This document shows, piece by piece, positions 11,379 to 23,596 of a DNA stretch of 64,000 bases; position 1 is the stretch's first letter; each line of letters starts with the position of its first letter. Source of the DNA: Chlorocebus sabaeus (lineage: Eukaryota > Chordata > Mammalia > Primates > Cercopithecidae); contig NC_132915.1 of assembly GCF_047675955.1 (NCBI RefSeq), positions 45,056,526 through 45,120,525 of the forward strand. Reading direction: 5' to 3'. The notes below the pieces were generated by a model. That model did not search any database, was not told where the DNA came from, and saw nothing but the letters and a program-made list of their open reading frames with translations. A program made the position numbers and the translations under genes.

Positions 11379-12961
11379 GTAACTGTCCTCAGGCACCAGA
11401 TACCTCTATTAAATTCAGTGACATTTGTCCACATCACAGTATCATTAAGAGGGGCTGACATTCATCTTATTTCAAAAAGAATTTGGATGTTAATAATTCA
11501 ATACCATTAATTATGGCTTGTCTACAACTCAGTTTGATGCCATTGCTGTGGGCATGTAAATGTGACTGAAGTCTGTATGAAGTCTCTAAGCTCCACTTTC
11601 TGTGCAGGACATGCTAATACTACTAGCCAGTATTAGCCACAGGGACCTAATTAAAAGAAAATAAATTAATCTTACTGATGAAGCAATTCAAAGAACTTAG
11701 TCATTTACATTAATAAACCAACTCTTTATGTTAGCATAAAATAGAAACAGGATACAGTTATTCAAAAACATGATCTTAAAATTCTTTACTTAGGAAATAT
11801 AAGGTGTTATTTTTAAAAGCACTTAAACATTTTAAATTATATGCTTATGATTTGCTTTTCGAAATACAACAAAGTGTGTATTAGGAAACTCGTTCCGTGC
11901 TTTAGAATGCAAAAAGTGTATTTTATAGGAGAATATAGTAGACCTTTATGGTAACATTACTATCTCACAAGTCTAGGAAATCAGTCTCCAGCAAATATAC
12001 CAAAACCTGTTTTGGTTATAGAAAATTACAGTGGCTTAGCAGATCAACATATACCACCATTGAAGACATTGGTTCTGATCCTGGGTCTATTGAACGTGGT
12101 CAGTACTGTGTTTATGTGGTTTAGTTTCCAGGTCTTAGTTGCAATGACATTTGCTCTTCTTGTTCAAATGCAATGACATTTGAACAAGAAGAGAAAAACT
12201 GTCCTGTAAGTTAAAAAAAATTCTGTTGAAGTGATAAAACAGCATATTGACCTAATTTCAGGGTGATTTTTTTTATTATTGAGCATTTTATCTTGGTCCT
12301 ATTGACAAACACAACCATAGACACTGAGATGTAGGGCTAAGAAATGAGGGCGTAAATTGTGAGAGGCACAGATGCTATTCATGATTGTGAATGTGTACAT
12401 AATGGATTTGAAAATTGAAGATAATTAAAATGAATGTATTTTAACCCTATGAGATGGTATTATATTTTTAATAGTTTTCATTGTTTCAAAACATCCTTAA
12501 TAGTCATACATTTTAGAAAATGATGATTTTCTTTCCAGTGTTTGAATATGAAACAAAAAATGGTTAGAACATTCTGCTTTATTTTATGCAAACTGCTTGC
12601 AGATTTTTATATCTTTACTTTCTTTCCCGCTGAGATATTTGAATAGCTTGAGCCTTGGTTCCAGAAGTAACAGTATCTTTCTCAGTGTCAATCAAATTAA
12701 TTATAGAATAAGTAACTTCATTAGAAAGAGAAGATGAAAAATTTGCCATCTAAGTATACAAATAACACAATTTTCTGCTAATGTATGGCAGTTTACCCTG
12801 CTATTTTCTTTTTTAAAATTTATTTACATTCTATGTTAAAATTTTTATATGATCTTAAGGAATAAAATATAGTAGGACATTTTGGGTGTTTTATTAGGGG
12901 AGACGACACAAAGAAATAGCTTGTGAGCATATTTTCTTCTCTGTTGCATCTCCCCATATAG
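11379..12961 (+). other. Intron D-E
   Basis: 1583 bp AT-rich intron. The notable feature is the perfect hairpin at 12154-12193. Otherwise nothing recognisable. Confidence 0.6.
12154..12193. repeat. Perfect 17-bp inverted repeat with 6-nt loop
   Basis: The arm ctcttcttgttcaaatg (12154-12170) is followed by six bases (caatga) and its exact reverse complement (12177-12193). The flanking 13-mer gcaatgacatttg also occurs as a direct repeat at 12141 and 12170. This layout suggests a template-switch mutation. Confidence 0.95.
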
Positions 12962-13150
12962 ATAAGCCATCTAGAGTATATCTGTAAAAACAAGTCTGAC
13001 ACGATGAGAGAGCTTCAGCAGACTCAGGAAGACACCTTTACCAAAGTGGCAGAACAGATCAAAGCCCAAGAGAGCTGCTGGCACAAACAAAAGAAGGAAC
13101 TAGAGCTGCAGTATTCTGAACTCCTCCTGGAGGTGCAGAAGAGGGCACAG
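12962..13150 (+). CDS. CCDC171: CCDC171 internal exon E
   Basis: A 189-bp exon of 63 codons, phase 0 at both ends, with acceptor ccatatag and donor gtatgc. It starts ISHLEYICKNKSDTMREL and ends LEVQKRAQ. Coiled-coil composition (QTQEDTF, KKELELQYSELLLEVQ) continues the rod. I recall IRHLEY at the start of the human exon; here codon 2 is AGC (Ser). The exon is followed by the 14.7-kb intron that hosts most of the Alus in this window. Confidence 0.92.
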
Positions 13151-13262
13151 GTATGCTACCTTTACAAAGGGCTTAAAAATGGGTTACTCAGTGTAACCAT
13201 TAGGAACTTTTTTTTTTCTAGTAGCAATGCTAAATCGGTTACGTCTTAAGAACTTCATAGAA

Positions 13263-13325
13263 CTTGTTTAGATGCACATATATATGTTTAGATACACATA
13301 TGTGTGTGTGTATGGGTGTGTATAT
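13263..13325 (+). repeat. TA/TG-rich microsatellite
   Basis: Alternating purine-pyrimidine: acatatatatg, then catatgtgtgtgtgtatggg. Confidence 0.8.
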
Positions 13326-13660
13326 TAAGGATTGTCTTTCATGTAAGTTTGGAAATATATGGGTTTCTGATTAAAATATCCCAAAATGCATTGATCAGTT
13401 AATTAAATGCTAAAATTATATTTCCTTTATTTATTTTTAAAATAAAAGATTAAAGTATTTGGTAACATATTGTCAATTTTAGTGTAGGTATTCCTTTATC
13501 CAGTTTACTCCATTTGTGGAGGTTCCTATGTGAACCATCATTTAAATTTATTTGGGTTAAAATCTCTTATGCCTACTGACATTATATAAGAACTAGTGTT
13601 ATCGTTGTAGGCCATGTAGCAAAAGTAATTCACTATGAGTTGTATTATGTATTATATCTT

Positions 13661-13963
13661 TTTTTTTTTTTTTTTTTTTTTGAGTCGGAGTCTCGCTTCG
13701 TCGCCCAGGCTGGAGTGCAGTGGCCGGATCTCAGCTCACTGCAAGCTCCGCCTCCCGGGTTTACGCCATTCTCTTGCCTCAGCCTCCCGAGTAGCTGGGA
13801 CTACAGGCGCCCGCCACCTCGCCTGGCTAATTTTTTGTATTTTTTAGTAGAGACGGGGTTTCACCGTGTTAGCCAGGATGGTCTCGATCTCCTGACCTCG
13901 TGATCCGCCCGTCTCGACCTCCCAAAGTGCTGGGATTACAGGCTTGAGCCACCGCGCCCGGCC
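13661..13963 (-). mobile_element. Young AluY (Old World monkey type), antisense
   Basis: Near-consensus full-length Alu from a 21-nt poly-T to accgcgcccggcc. Perfect 16-bp target site duplication ttatgtattatatctt at 13645-13660 and 13964-13979. CpGs are largely retained, indicating youth. Variants such as gtggccggatctcagc and gccacctcgcctggc are those I associate with cercopithecid AluYR subfamilies. It contributes spurious open frames on the + strand. Confidence 0.93.
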
Positions 13964-14037
13964 TTATGTATTATATCTTGATTGAGAGTAGAAGTTATGG
14001 GTTGTTAACATAACCATGTATTTTTCTTTTGTTTTTT

Positions 14038-14307
14038 TTGTTTGTTTTTTGAGGCGGAGTCTCGCTCTGTCACCCAGGCTGGAGTGCAATGTCTGGATCT
14101 CAGCTCACTGCAAGCTCCGCCTCCCGGGTTTACCCCATTCTCCTGCCTCAGCCTCCACCTCGCCTGGCTAGGTTTTTTTTGTATTTTTTAGTAGAGATGG
14201 GGTTTCACCGTGTTAACCAGGATGGTCTCGATCTCCTGACCTCGTGATCCGCCCGTCTCGGCCTCCCAAAGTGCTGGGATTACAGGCTTGAGCCACCGCG
14301 CCCGGCC
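14038..14307 (-). mobile_element. Young AluY with internal deletion, antisense
   Basis: Same family and orientation as the copy 74 bp upstream. Perfect 16-bp target site duplication aaccatgtatttttct at 14022-14037 and 14308-14323. The middle has lost about 28 bp: cagcctcc joins directly to acctcgcctggc, removing the gagtagctgggactacagg segment. Confidence 0.93.
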
Positions 14308-14323
14308 AACCATGTATTTTTCT

Positions 14324-14867
14324 ACACAAATTATCATCAACATTATTTATATCGTTAACTGTCATCTTCACGTAATCAGGAATAACATGATGATAGGGTA
14401 TAATTTTTTGGCATTGAATTTATTAATAGGTCACTTTTGTTCCTAAGTTAGGATACTTACAAACCAGAAGGTTGTATATTCTTCTTCCCATGGTTGATTC
14501 AGTATTTAAGCCTCTTTATTTGATCCATTCGTGCTTGGCAAGTCTAATTAAAAATAACCAAACTATATAAATATATATACATACACATATATAAATACAA
14601 TTATTATTATTATTATTATCATATTAAATCGGGCCATTCTGCATCCCCAGATTTAAAGGTACTGTATGAACTTATGCCTTTCTATATGAATTTGAATGAA
14701 TCAACAAATGTACCATCTGAAAGTAGTAATTTTTTCATTGTATGCAGACTACTATATTATATGCTCTGCATTTTCTTGTATTGAAGTAAAAGACCTAAAC
14801 AATTTATTTTAATTTTGTAGAGGTAGCACTGATATATAGTGACATGCACAGATCTTAAGTATATAAT
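14324..14867 (+). other. Intron E-F segment with TA and ATT microsatellites
   Basis: Unassigned AT-rich intron. Simple repeats at 14562-14620 (tatataaatatatatacata then attattattattatt). Confidence 0.7.
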
Positions 14868-16430
14868 TTGATGTTTTTAAAAAGTGTTTATTTGATATAT
14901 AATATTTGTACATATTTATGGGGTACATGTGATATTTTAATACATGCATAGAACGTGTAATGCTCAAGCCAGAGTAAGATAACGATCACCTTGAGCATTT
15001 ATCATTTCTTTGTGTTGGGAACATTTCAAATTTTCTCTTCTTGCTATTGTGAAATATACAATATGTTGTTGTTAATAAAGTCACCTTACTGTGCTTTTGA
15101 ACACTAGACCTTATTCCTTCTAACTGTATAATTGTACCCTTTAACCTACCTCTCTCCATCCCTTTCCTCCCCCAACACACCCTTCCTAGACTGTGGTAAC
15201 TACAATTTGATGTTTTGATCAACGTAAATACCCATGTGATCATTACCCCATTTAATACTTCAAACATTTTCATTACCCTAGAATGTTCTCATGTTCTCTC
15301 TTCCAGTCAGTTTTATGCCTCATAGGCAACCATTGTTCTGATGCCTGTCATCGTAGATTAGTTTTCACCTGTTCTTGAATTTCATGTAAGTGGAATCATT
15401 CAGTAGTGTGGTGTTTGACTAATTTCACTCAATATTAATGTTCTGAGCATAATGTCATTTATGTTGTTGTATGTATCAGTACTTCATTCTTCTTTATGGT
15501 CACATAGCATTCCATTTTATCACAGCACCCCTATTTGATGGATTGTGTGTTGATGGATATTTAGTTGTTTCTGTTTTTTAGATATTGTAGATAAAATTGC
15601 CACAAACATTATTGTACAAGTCTTTTGTCAACATATGGTTTTATTTCTCTTGGTTAATTACTAAAGTGCAGTTGCCAGGTCATAGGATATATGTGTATTC
15701 GTAAGAAACTGTCAAAAGTTTCTAAAAACAGCTTGTGCCATTTTTTATTTCCACCAGCAAAATATGTAAGTTTCCATTGTTCTACATCCTCTGCAGCGCT
15801 TAGTATTGTCAGTCTTTTAAATTTTAGTCAATATAGTGGTTTTAAAATGGTGTTTCATTGTGGTTTAAAGTAACATTTTTTTGGTGATTCATGATGCTGA
15901 GCACCTTTCATATACTTATTGGCTATTCACATATCTTCATTTGTAAAGTGTCTCTTCTACTGTTTTCTCATGTAAAAAATAGTAATATTTGTGTTTTTAT
16001 TATTGATTTCTAAGCATTATTTATATATCCTGGATGCATATCCTTTGTCATGTATATGCATTGCAATCTTTTCTATGAATCTCTTGCTTCCCTTTTCAGT
16101 TGTTTCTTTTGTTGATCATATAAGTTTTAAAATTGTGATGAAGTCCAACTTATAAATCTTTTTCTCTTTTGGCTATTTATTTATATATGTGAAATGATTT
16201 TTCCTTACCTCAAGGTTGGGAAGATAATCTCGTGTTTCTTCTAGAAGTTTCATAGTTTTAGCTTTTACGTCTAAGTTTGTGATTCTTCTCAAATTAATTT
16301 TTGTGTGTGATGTTAGGTAGAGTTTCATTTTTTCCCCCTTCATTTATTGTTCCCACATCACTTGTTCAGCACTTTCCTAGCTGAATAGCCTTGGTACCTT
16401 TGTGAAAAAACAGTTGGCCGTACTTAGAAA
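14868..16430 (-). mobile_element. Old L1 3' end and ORF2 remnant, antisense
   Basis: Starts with L1 3'UTR in reverse (gtacatatttatggggtaca, cttattccttctaactgta) and runs into reverse-strand ORF2 3' sequence. Many stops; an L1M/early L1PA age estimate is mine. Confidence 0.7.
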
Positions 16431-17700
16431 CCACAGACTTGTCCATCTATATAGTTTTGCCCTCTCCAGAATGTCATATAAATGGAATCATACAGTATAT
16501 AGCCTTTTGGGTCTGATTCCTTTTACTTAGCAAAATATATTTGAGATTCAGTCACATTGTTGCATGTATCAGTAGTGCATTCCTTTTTACTGCTGAATAA
16601 TGTCCCATTGTATGGCTGTAAAATTTTATCCAAATACTTGCTGATGGGCCTTTGGATTCCTTTTTTTTTTTTTTTTTTTTTGACAATTATAAGTAAAGAT
16701 GCTTTAAACATCCATGAAAAGGTTTTTGTGTGATCATAAATTTTCATTTCTCTTGGGTAAATACTTACGAGTTTGATTTCCAGATTGTATGGTAAGTATA
16801 TATTTATATGGTTATATGGTAAGTGTGACTTAAGCAACTATTAAATTGTTTTTCAAAGTGACTGTATCATTTTGCATTCTCACTAGCAATGTAAGAGATT
16901 TCCAGTTGCTCTGCACCTGTGCCAGCGTATGGCTTTATCATTTTTTTCTTTTGAATTGTATCCATTATAATAAGTGTGTAGTGCCATGTCATTGTGATTT
17001 CGATTTACATTTTCCCCACTGCCTAGTAAATTAATCATTTATTTATGTGTTTATTTGCTATTTGTATATCTTTTCTGGTGAATTATCTTTCAGATATTTT
17101 GCTCAGTTTTTAATTGGATTGTGTGTTTTCTTATCGTCAAAGTTTGAGAGTTGTTTACATATCGCAGGTTCAAGTCATTTGTCAGATAATGTGATTTGTA
17201 AATATTTTCTGCTGTTCTGTTAGCAGTACTTTTGCAAAGCAAATGTTTCAAATTTGGATGACCCACTTATCAGTTTTTTTTTTATGGATTATACTTTGAT
17301 GTTACATGTAAGAACTCTTTGACTAAGATTATAGGCATCAAGATTTTCTCCATTTTTTTTCTATATGTTTTATAGTTTTAGGTTTTACATCTAGGTCTAT
17401 GATCAATTTTGAGTTAGTTTCTGTAAAGGTTTGAGGTATGGATTAAGGTCAGTTTTTTTTTTGCATATTCATGTCCATTCCAGTACCATTTGTTGAAATC
17501 ACTGTCCTTTATTGAATTGCCCTTGCACTTTTATCAAAAATCAGTTCAATGTTTGTGTCAATCTACCTCTAGACTTTCTTGTCTATTCCAATTATTTATG
17601 TGTCTAATTCTTTTTTTTTCAATACTATACTGATTTAATCACTCTAACCTTTTACTAAGTCTTAAAATCAGGTAGTGTGAGTCTTCCAACTTCTTTTTTC
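16431..17700 (-). mobile_element. Second old L1 remnant, antisense
   Basis: L1 3'UTR signature restarts (tcatataaatggaatcatac, gcatgtatcagtagtgcatt), so this is a second copy nested beside or within the first. It continues through ORF2-like sequence to about 17700. Contains a 22-nt poly-T at 16660-16681. Confidence 0.65.
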
Positions 17701-19200
17701 ATCAATGTCCTGAACTGTTTGAAATCTACAAGAAGGCATAGCAATTCACTTTTTACTCTTTTCAAAAATAAAATAAAATAAAATAAATTGGTGTATATTC
17801 TGTATTGTTTACCTACATATTTGCATTTTTATCAAATATAATTGAATATACTGCAGCAATTTATTTTGGTATTGTATTTGATAAGCTGTTATTATAATAC
17901 ATATTATAGGACCTGTAAATTTTATTTTAGGAAATTTTATGATTAATTCTATATTTTTTACCCCCAAAAGTGCAATGCAAATAAAAAAAATTCATTTTAC
18001 ATTACTTAATACATTTTCAAAAATTATGTTGATAAGGACACGAGAGGGAAAATATCCCCAGTTGTTATATAGGATTGTGAGTTATAGAGGATGTTTGGTG
18101 TCATGAGCATAACCCTCAGTACGTTCCATCTGCTGGGAAATAAATAACTTATTCTTAGAGTCTTATGTTTAATGTTTGGCCATTGTGAAGAAGTGATTAG
18201 TAAAAGACACTAAATTAAAGTAAAAAACAATATTTGGATTTGATTGATTTTATATGAAAAAATGTAATAGATGCTAGAAAAGTAATGTTTGTAAGAATCT
18301 AATATTTCTAAGACTTTTTTAATGTCTAAGCTTTAAAACAATTAGTGTAAATGCTACTAGAAAAATGAAATTTGCAGAGAATGCAGCCTGGTTTTACTAT
18401 CACAGCATGTTTTTAGTATTGGGTAAAGTTTGCTAGCCACATGTTGGGTAGTTCTTGAATTTAAATACTTGGAGCCATCATGTAAATATATCTCAAGTGT
18501 CTATGCCTACTAAAGTATCTGGGCCCAGTGCCACATACCATTCCATTTATTAACTTTGCTTTTGTAATCTTAGTGTTTATGTTCTTGTTTCTTTTCTGTT
18601 TGAAAAAGATAGTTATTGGAACAAGAACTTCCTTTCTAGAAGTAAAGTTTTTTTACTGTCAAGTAAGAGTTGCCCTTGATGTAATGTTTATTGTAAACAC
18701 TTTAGATTTATTTGACATTTTAGTAAAAATCAAGTGAGTTTAGAATGGGGAACAAAACTCAGGGAAATTCAAGTTCATCATGCTATGTTGCATTTTATTC
18801 CTCTTTTACCATGGTATTGAGAGTGTATTTGGCAAGAAACCCAGGTGAGTCATAAAGTGTTAGTAGGTGTTGAAACTTTTTCTTCATAATTGAACTCCAA
18901 GAATATTCAGAGATAAAGTGGAGCTTATTGATATTGTTGGAGGTGATAATTCCTGAAGGTATACATGCCAGCCTGCAATGATTCAGAGAGTTAGATATAA
19001 TCACGTGTACACTATGAGTTCTGATAGACTGTGAGTCCATGGGAATGGATACCTCTAATGAAATTTTGAAAGATACTTCTGACTACTTTTCAAATAATTG
19101 CTTTAGAAATTGTTTTTGTTAATTATAATAAATTAGCAGTTGAATTTGCATGGTGCTTGATATAATTTTCAATGCTTTTGCATATTTTGCACGTCTTGTC
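17701..19200 (+). other. Intron E-F segment, unassigned
   Basis: AT-rich intron. A short (AAAAT)n tract lies at 17766-17790. I recognise no repeat family or exon here. Confidence 0.55.
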
Positions 19201-19503
19201 TTTTTTTTTTTTTTTTTTTTTTGAGATGGAGTCTTGCCCGGTGACCCAGGCTGGAGTGCAGTGGCACTGATCTCGGCTCACTGCAACTTCCGCCTCCTGG
19301 ATTCAGATGATTCTCCTGCCTCAGCCTCCTGAGTAGCTGGGATTACAGGTGCCCACCACCACGCCCAGCTAATTTTTGTATTTTCAGTAGAGACGGGGTT
19401 TCACCATGTTGGGCAGGATGGTCTCAATCTCCTGACTTTGTGATCCTCCCGCCTTGGCCTCCTAAAGTGCTGGGATTACAGGCATGAGCCACCGTGCCCG
19501 GCC
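19201..19503 (-). mobile_element. AluS/Y-type, antisense
   Basis: Full dimer from a 22-nt poly-T (gagatggagtcttgcc) to accgtgcccggcc. A MIR-like stretch follows at about 19540-19650 on the + strand (ttttacaagcgaggaatcta). Confidence 0.9.
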
Positions 19504-19884
19504 GCATGTCTTTTCTTATGTAAGCCCCACCACAGGCATGAGATAGGTCATTTAAGTATCATTTCTATTTTACAAGCGAGGAATCTAAGGTTCAGACAAC
19601 TGATACTACTTACTTGTGTGGTAAGGAAGTTCTAGGGACAGGATGAGAATAAACATAACCGTATGTAAAATGTCTAGCCCATTGCTTGGCATTTAGAAAT
19701 TACAAAGTGAATGTTATGGACTGTTTTAGTACCTTATTACCATCCTTATCTTCCAGTCCCTTTTGCATTATATTCTAATACTGCTTCTTTTAGAAAGATA
19801 ATGCTATTTTTATATATAAAGCAGTATCTGTAAATAGGTGTAATGACATCTCAGTTTCATATTTATGGAACTCATATTCCTTTT

Positions 19885-20183
19885 TTTTTTTCTTTTTTTT
19901 TAAAGCTAGTATCTCACTACATTGCCCAGGCTAGAGGGCAGTCATGCGATCATAGCTCACTGCAGCCTTAACCTCCCAGGCTTAAGAGATCCCCCACCTC
20001 AGCTTCCCGAGTAGTTGGGACTACAGGGCACGCCTCCATGCTCTGCTAATTTTTGTATTTTTTTAGTAGAGATGGGGTTTCGCCCTGTTGTCCAGGCTGG
20101 CCTTGAACTCCTGGGCTCAGGCAATACACCTGCTTTGACTTCCCAAAGTGTTGGGATTACAGATGTGAGCCACGGTGCCCGGC
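19885..20183 (-). mobile_element. AluJ-type, antisense
   Basis: Diverged dimer (cattgcccaggctagagggc ... tgggattacagatgtgagcc), with imperfect flanks actcatatt and ctcatattt. Confidence 0.88.
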
Positions 20184-20206
20184 TCATATTTCTTTTTCTT
20201 TCTTTC

Positions 20207-20485
20207 TTTCTTTTTTTTTTTTTTTGAAACAGGGTCTCACTCTGTCACCGAGGTGGAGTGCAGTGCTGCAGTCTCGACTCACTGCAGCCTTGACCTCCTG
20301 GGCTCAGGTGATCTTACCACTTCAGCCTCCTGAGTAGCTGGGACTATAGGCATGCACTACCACACCTGGCTAATTTTTTGTATTTTTTTTTGTAGAGATG
20401 GGGTTTTGCCATGTTTTCCCAAGCCATCTGCCTGTTTTGGCCTCTGGAAGTGCTGGGATTAGAGGCGTGAACTACCGTGCCTGGC
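20207..20485 (-). mobile_element. AluJ-type, antisense, abutting the previous Alu
   Basis: Begins in a (CTTT)n/poly-T tail and reads gaaacagggtctcactctgt to gaactaccgtgcctggct. About 24 bp separates it from the preceding Alu. Missing part of the right arm (the ggctggtctcaaactcc segment is lost). Confidence 0.88.
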
Positions 20486-22477
20486 TGGAACTCACATTTT
20501 TAAGTGATTCTAGATTAACTAATGTTTAAACATGATAATGTAAGAAAAGTCTAAATAGTGCTACATTGTCAGCCACCCACAAATGGTAGTTCTCTTAATT
20601 TGTATTTCTCAGGGTTTTTTTTTCTGAGAAACTGAAGTTTTAATACACTATATCATAAAATTGCTACTGTAGATAAGAATATCAAGATAATTTTTACATA
20701 ATTTAATTAATATTAATAAAAAACTATGTTATATACCAAATATATAGTACACTGTGTTTCATGCTGTGGTAGTAACAAAGAGGTATACTATATAGTTTTT
20801 TTCTCAAAAGTGTAACATATAATTGGGGAGATACATGAAAAAGTAAATAATACAAGGTTTATCATAGGCTGTGCATAATTAGTTGCCAAAAGAATGCTAT
20901 AAATTTAGAAGAGGAGATGGTCAAAGTTTGAGGAGGCTTAGTAGAGGAGACTGGAGCCAACCTGGGCCCTGTTGCTGGGATCTGAAAGCACAGAAAGAAG
21001 GGAGATACGGGACACATCAGAATTTAGAGATAATATTGTTAATTTTCCAGACAGTCAGAGGTAATATCTCTTAACAATAAGCAATCCATACATCTTGCCT
21101 GTATTAACACATTTATTCCCAGTCTTCCGATAAAAAGAACTCTGTTCTTTTGAGGGTATGGTTTATCCAAAGGGTATTTTATAATTTACAGTGCTTTAGA
21201 AACAAAGCAGTAAACACAGGCACATACCATTTTTGGCACATATTTTTGTTGTGTTAAATTTACGTAATGAAGATAGTGTTTTAAAATTAAATAAATAACC
21301 ATTATGGGGCTTGAGAATGTGTGTGTGTATATGAAGACTAGATAATAGAATTGCTAGATCATATGATAATTCTGTGTTTAACTTTTTGAGGAACTGCCAA
21401 ACTGTTTTTGAAAATGGCTGCACTATTTTACAATCCCATCAGCAATGTCTGAGAGTTTCAGTTTCCTACAGAGTATTCTTATTTTTTAACAGAGAAACAT
21501 TTACATAATAGAGAAAGCAGGTGAATTTATGTTTGTTATATTTTAAAATATTACCATAGCTTAAAAAGGCAAGATATGAAACTTAGAAAAATAAGACACT
21601 TTAAATGAAGTCCTTTGATGTCTATATGTCATTGAATGTCCAGTTTGCAATTTGCCTTTTTGCCAACATAAAGAGCAAGAACGCAGCGAGCAAGAGTGAT
21701 ACAAAAGAATTTTACTCCCTAGGGAAGTGTCTAATTTCTGGCCCAGAGTCTCAGAGTTCACAGAGTGCTGTAAGCCAGTAAGGCATCCCTCAAAGCTCAT
21801 GTATTTCAGGAAGTAAGTCCGTGATTCATTAAGGAAAAAAGCTGTCCCTTCTTCCCATTATGGATGTACTTTGAATTTATTAGAGAGTAAAGGAAAACTG
21901 GTGAAATTATGTAGTATTTTTGTTATGCTATTGAATTTTGTGTAAAAGATATGCATTCTATATTTTTAGGTTTTTTCCTTCAGGATTGGAATGTTTTTGT
22001 GGGGGAATTTGAGAATATTATTTTTTGAAATTAGACACACTGAGGAGCAGGTTATTTCAGTACTAGGAATGCTTTTGTCCCATATGAAAGCGATGTTCCT
22101 TCTGTTTGTTTTAAAAATACTGGCTTTTAATCTCCTTGGGTGGAAAACATTAGATTTTTTTTTTAAAGGCAAATTTGCTCTATAGCTGTTTCCACCCTTA
22201 CAATCAAACAGGCTTTGTTCTTCAAGAATAATTCACAGTAAATAATGCAATACCTCTGAAAGTAGTTCCCTATGGAAAGTCAGAATTAATTTAAACCAGA
22301 ATTCTGACATGTAGATAAGTTCCAAATTATATTTGGAAATTTTGTTTTTTAAATTATATTTTTCTTTTTTCTAATCCTTTACATTGTAAAGCTTTTTTCA
22401 TTAATTGGGCATTTATTCCGTGTCTATTATGGGCAAAACACTGTGTGAAGCAAAGTCAGGGATGATTTTATAAAGGG
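20486..22477 (+). other. Intron E-F segment with one L1 fragment
   Basis: Mostly unassigned. An antisense L1 ORF2 3' fragment is at about 21335-21475 (tagaattgctagatcatatg, ttttgaggaactgccaaact). No exon candidates. Confidence 0.55.
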
Positions 22478-22830
22478 TTATTTAATTCCTTCAATATTTA
22501 TTAAATATCTACAGGGTATAGAGCACTGTGACAGACACTATAGTAAATAATTCCTAACCTCTAGGAACTAGCAGTCTTGTATTTGAGGGAGAGTAGATAT
22601 ACACACATGAAATAAATAAGTAGTGTAGAAGTTAAATGCCTGAGTGACTTAAGTTCTCTGAACTTAAGTTCAGAGAAGGTCAAGATCAGTGTGAAGGAAA
22701 ATGATAGTAAAATGAGTCATAGAATAGACAGAACCTGAAATGGGCTCTGAAGATTGTTAGTATTCGAATAGTGTTAGGGGAGATGGAAGGCAAAGGACCC
22801 GGGGGTTCTACAGAACATGTTAAATTGTGA
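22478..22830 (-). mobile_element. L2 remnant, antisense
   Basis: Reads as the reverse of L2: tatttattaaatatctacag ... gagcactgtgacagacacta ... ctaggaactagcagtcttgt. Highly diverged. Contains a perfect 24-nt palindrome at 22654-22677. Confidence 0.55.
22654..22677. repeat. Perfect 24-nt palindrome
   Basis: The half-site ttctctgaactt is followed immediately by its exact reverse complement, with no loop. The centre is cttaag. Confidence 0.95.
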
Positions 22831-22999
22831 AAAGTGGTGGTGAGGCTAATGCCTGTATACTAAGGGAACAGATCATCCTCTCCTTGATCATCAGGTTGAG
22901 GACAGTGGGAGAAGGGGAAGACATGTGGAGATGTTGGTACCTGAGGGGAGAACCTTGGTTCAGTAAAGACAAAAAAGTTAGTAAGATAATTAGATAAAC

Positions 23000-23175
23000 C
23001 TAGCTGAAGGAGTTTGGGCAAATTGTGTAACTTCTCTTAACCTCAATTTTATTATCAGTAAAACTGTGCCAACCTCATAGTTTAGTATAAGGATTAGAAA
23101 GAATATATGTAAAGCATTTAGAACAATGCCTGCAATATGAATAAGCACTATAATATTCAAACTATTCCCATTAAA
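23000..23175 (+). mobile_element. MIR, sense
   Basis: Follows MIR through gggcaaattgtgtaacttct, cctcaattttattatcagta, caacctcatag and taaagcatttagaacaatgc. Confidence 0.75.
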
Positions 23176-23272
23176 ATAGAGAAATAATAGGCCTCACAGT
23201 ATCCACTGAGATTTGGGTTCTAGTAGGAGTGAACTGGAAACTTTGAAATCAAATTATTTATATAATACCAAG

Positions 23273-23596
23273 GTTTTTTTTTTTTGTTTTTTTTTTTTTT
23301 TTTTTTTTTTTTTTTGATAGCAAGTCTTGCTCTGTTGCCCAGACTGGAGTGCAGTGGCTCGATCTTGGCTCACTGCAGCCTCCGCCTCCCAGACTGAAGT
23401 GATTCTCCTGCCTCAGCCTCCTGAGTAACTGGGATTACAGGCACGTTCTACCACACCTGGCTAATTTTTTGTATTTTTAGTAGAGACAGGGTTTCACCAT
23501 GTTAGCCAGGATGGTCTTGATCTCCTGATCTCGTGATCCGCCTGCCTCGGCCTCCCAAAGTGCTGGGATTACAGGTGTGAGCCACTGTGCCTGGCC
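23273..23596 (-). mobile_element. AluS/Y-type with long poly-T, antisense
   Basis: A 43-nt almost pure T tract (one G) then gatagcaagtcttgctctgt through gagccactgtgcctggcc. Confidence 0.9.

Noticed and set aside
11118..11510. 130-codon + strand frame around exon D
   Set aside because: Only the central 56 codons are exon; the rest is read-through into intron on both sides.
13635..13903. + strand frames such as the one containing AQAGVQWPDLSSL
   Set aside because: Classic translation of an antisense Alu, not a gene.
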